A stretch of 6,114 nt of DNA from Acidobacteriota bacterium (GTDB lineage: Bacteria; Acidobacteriota; Terriglobia; Bryobacterales; Bryobacteraceae). Location of the stretch: NCBI GenBank assembly GCA_018268875.1, contig JAFDVT010000287.1:1-6114 (forward strand), in the 5' to 3' direction. Within the stretch, counting starts at the first letter, position 1. Every line of letters starts with the position of its first letter. A model generated the notes under the pieces. It did no database searches. It was not told where the DNA came from and saw only the letters and a program-made list of their open reading frames with translations. This document shows, one piece after another, positions 5,896 through 6,114 of this stretch. A program made the position numbers and the translations under genes.

Positions 5896-6114
5896 TATTT
5901 CAGGTGCTCACGCAGAAAGCGAAGGAAGTTGCCGCTGAAGATGCCGTTGATGTCGGCCTCGCTGTAGCCGCGCGCTTGCAGCGGGTCAATCAACTTATGC
6001 AAATCGGCGATGCTGTCCAGATCCATCGGCGTTTGTTCGGTGCCGTAACCGCCGTCCAGATCCGTGCCGATGCCGACATGCTTCGCGTTGCCGGCAATCT
6101 GGCAGATGTGGTCA
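5895..6114 (-). CDS. Membrane dipeptidase (peptidase M19) C-terminal fragment, cut by window end
   Basis: The complement reads DHICQIAGNAKHVGIGTDLD, then GG and about 50 further residues to a TAA at 5897-5895. Only the last 72 residues are visible; the N-terminal majority lies beyond base 6114. The M19 (renal dipeptidase/amidohydrolase-fold) signature is the DHI...HVGIGTDLDG block (residues 1-21), which holds an active-site aspartate (D18 most likely), and the ending RGYSEADINGIFSGNFLRFL (49-68). Family members are metallohydrolases that cleave dipeptides, often with a D- or dehydro-amino acid at the C-terminal position, and some hydrolyse beta-lactams or N-acyl amino acids. The zinc-ligand histidines and glutamate lie outside the window and cannot be checked. 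Its stop overlaps the MFS start by one base, so the two are almost certainly one operon. Too short for a reader relying only on long open frames, but the motifs are clear. Confidence 0.88.
   Translation of the reverse strand, partial: DHICQIAGNAKHVGIGTDLDGGYGTEQTPMDLDSIADLHKLIDPLQARGYSEADINGIFSGNFLRFLREHLK

Noticed and set aside
4402..5967. Open frame of 521 codons on the plus strand across the PAN, MFS and dipeptidase genes
   Set aside because: Crosses three supported genes, and its product is an Arg/Gln/His-rich sequence without hydrophobic core or motif. It is a shadow of the minus-strand genes.

Overview
The window is GC-rich (roughly 60-65% by eye), with tightly packed genes and coding density close to 100%. 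It looks like bacterial chromosome. Two opposing gene blocks meet tail to tail at about 4624-4627. No rRNA, tRNA, CRISPR array, insertion sequence or integrase is visible. The gene mix (a DUF2309 inorganic-carbon transporter, a small PAN-domain secreted protein, an ACS-type MFS permease coupled to an M19 dipeptidase) and the short gaps would suit a heterotrophic Acidobacteriota (Bryobacterales/Solibacter-like), Planctomycetota or Verrucomicrobiota genome. That assignment is an impression, not a demonstrated one.

Plus strand, 1-4232: an operon-like run of three genes for a DAB/Mps-type energy-coupled inorganic-carbon uptake complex. First is the C-terminal ~556 residues of DabA (DUF2309, beta-carbonic-anhydrase-like, cut by the window start), with the four expected zinc/active-site residues at conserved spacing. 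One base later comes a 457-aa DabB-like, complex-I antiporter-type membrane protein. Four bases after that comes a second, more divergent antiporter-like protein of 393 aa. The second membrane subunit is the most interesting element: it has lost the TM5 glutamate and the His/Lys series of NuoL but keeps a TM12-type PGTAGFISE motif. The first membrane subunit keeps the TM5 Glu, TM7 Lys and two His but lacks the TM12 motif. The two may therefore supply complementary parts of one proton path. The expected job is proton-driven, one-way conversion of CO2 to bicarbonate in the cytoplasm. In a heterotroph this would feed carboxylation reactions.

Plus strand, 4259-4627: a small secreted protein with one cysteine-rich PAN/Apple-like domain. 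A TACAAT box lies 5 bases before its start, and a 12-bp palindrome spans the start codon.

Minus strand, 6114-4624: the C-terminal end of an M19 (membrane/renal dipeptidase family) enzyme whose stop codon overlaps the start of an MFS transporter of the anion:cation symporter type (TAATG). The pair is probably co-translated and could import and process a dipeptide or related amide, but the substrate cannot be read from sequence.

No stretch longer than 300 bases is free of genes. The largest intergenic gap is 26 bases (4233-4258).
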